Positions 6,301-6,971 of a DNA stretch of 6,971 nucleotides are shown here, piece after piece. The notes under the pieces were generated by a model. The model was not told the DNA's origin and made no database searches. It saw only the letters and a list, made by a program, of their open reading frames with translations. Each line of letters begins with the position of its first letter. Position 1 is the first letter of the stretch. The position numbers and the translations under genes are program-made. The stretch is from JBLHKS01 sp047620505 (lineage in GTDB: Bacteria; Verrucomicrobiota; Verrucomicrobiia; Verrucomicrobiales; DEV007), in the NCBI GenBank assembly GCA_047620505.1, contig JBLHKS010000304.1, positions 1 through 6,971 on the forward strand. The letters are read 5' to 3'.

Positions 6301-6971
6301 TCAGTCCTCCAGCGCCTCCTCCAGCTCTTCGAGCGTTTCCGGAGTGAGCAATTCGAGCAGCTCAACCGGTAGCCCGTCTTCGACCCTGACGTTGGGCGAA
6401 GATCCGCCAAACCAGGCCGATCCATCACTCGGAAACACCGTCGTGGCGTTCTGGTATTGGACGGAATCCGCTTCTCCGGGCTCGCCGACCAATCGAAGCA
6501 ACTCCGCAAACGCGTTGGCTCCAAGCGCCCGCTGAATTTCCTCTGGATCCGGTCCAGAGTGCTCAATCACGCCAGTCGCCCCGATTCCGTAGCTCGCAGA
6601 GCTTGAGTCCCCACCGCTGTCGCTGCCGCCAGCGCCCCCCCCGGACGCAGCTCCGGCGAGCGAGAAAAATCCGCCGCCTCCAGAACCAGCCCCGGCAAGC
6701 GCGGCTCCGATCGCGTCCAAAGCGCTGATCACGCCGCTGTCGAAGCCTGAAGTATCGATTTGAATTGGCGGGGCAGTCGGAATCGGCAGGACGGGTGGAA
6801 TCAACGGTGGAAGCGGGATGATCACGGGCGGCGCAGGCAAGGAAGGAAGTGGCAAGCTGCCTGGCCGCAGCACCAGATTGAGCGCCACCAACCGGGAAGC
6901 CCCGCCGAGAACGCCAAGGATATTGGGTTGCCTCGTCCCTGCGGGAAGAATCAGAACCCCCTGCGGCGCGG
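6301..6971 (-). CDS. C-terminal part of a large low-complexity, probably surface-exposed protein, cut by the window edge
   Basis: The frame is open from position 6969 to the TGA at 6301-6303, giving 222 visible residues; the start lies outside the window. The TTG at 6889-6891 is an in-frame Leu codon, not a convincing start. The visible part opens with a hydrophobic, strand-like stretch (GVLILPAG, ILGVLGG, LVALNLVL). Next come a Pro-rich segment (about 36-68), a Gly/Ala/Ser-rich segment (about 92-126) containing a G8 tract, a more ordinary stretch (EEIQRALGANAFAELLRLVGEPG), and an acidic Leu/Glu-rich end (ELLELLTPETLEELEEALED). I do not recognise a family. Pro- and Gly/Ser-rich spacers are typical of exported proteins, and the nearby TPS transporter and FecR genes make a second TpsA-like exoprotein a reasonable guess, but no TPS domain is visible. 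It converges on the small FecR gene with 28 bp between the stop codons. Confidence 0.75.
   Translation of the reverse strand, partial: APQGVLILPAGTRQPNILGVLGGASRLVALNLVLRPGSLPLPSLPAPPVIIPLPPLIPPVLPIPTAPPIQIDTSGFDSGVISALDAIGAALAGAGSGGGGFFSLAGAASGGGAGGSDSGGDSSSASYGIGATGVIEHSGPDPEEIQRALGANAFAELLRLVGEPGEADSVQYQNATTVFPSDGSAWFGGSSPNVRVEDGLPVELLELLTPETLEELEEALED
6635..6642 (-). repeat. Homopolymeric G8 tract (C8 on the plus strand) inside the right-edge gene
   Basis: Eight consecutive C on the plus strand encode part of the Gly-rich segment of the minus-strand protein. A tract this long can slip during replication; an indel would shift the frame and alter the acidic C-terminus. It may only reflect glycine codons side by side. 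Confidence 0.6.

Noticed and set aside
6093..6566. 157-codon minus-strand ORF across the FecR gene and the right-edge gene
   Set aside because: It overlaps two better-supported genes, and its Arg/Ser-rich translation looks like an out-of-frame read.

Overview
The window looks like chromosomal DNA from a Gram-negative bacterium, most plausibly a Verrucomicrobiota-type organism. The reasons are an outer-membrane two-partner secretion (TPS) transporter, secreted FecR-fold proteins and a CHASE2-adenylyl cyclase in one cluster, a moderately GC-rich base composition, and start codons without clear Shine-Dalgarno sequences. The phylum is an inference from gene content; there is no rRNA or other marker here.

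Layout. Positions 1-249 (minus) hold the first 83 codons of a gene that runs off the left edge. It has a long charged leader, one hydrophobic segment and the beginning of what looks like a filamentous-haemagglutinin-type TPS domain, so it is probably a TpsA exoprotein. Directly upstream of it on the same strand is a secreted protein with two tandem FecR-like domains (297-1274). A 298-bp divergent intergenic region (1275-1572) separates this pair from a plus-strand CHASE2-class III adenylyl cyclase (1573-3864). A strong intrinsic terminator (3891-3933) follows. Next come a TpsB/ShlB-type outer-membrane transporter (3978-5729) and, 48 bp downstream, a small secreted single-domain FecR protein (5778-6272). 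The last gene (6301 to the right edge, minus) converges on it. Only its C-terminal 222 codons are visible: a Pro-rich segment, a Gly/Ser-rich segment and an acidic Leu/Glu-rich end.

How the genes may work together (inference). TpsB would export the TpsA-like protein encoded by the divergent transcript, and possibly also the protein at the right edge. Both FecR proteins have signal peptides and no other membrane segment, so they should act in the periplasm or outside the cell, not as sigma regulators anchored in the inner membrane. The cyclase senses something outside the cytoplasm through CHASE2 and produces a cyclic nucleotide, probably cAMP. The cluster therefore combines a surface-protein secretion route, FecR-fold companions and a second-messenger sensor. 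The link between the sensor and secretion rests on proximity alone. No RNA genes, mobile elements or CRISPR arrays were recognised.
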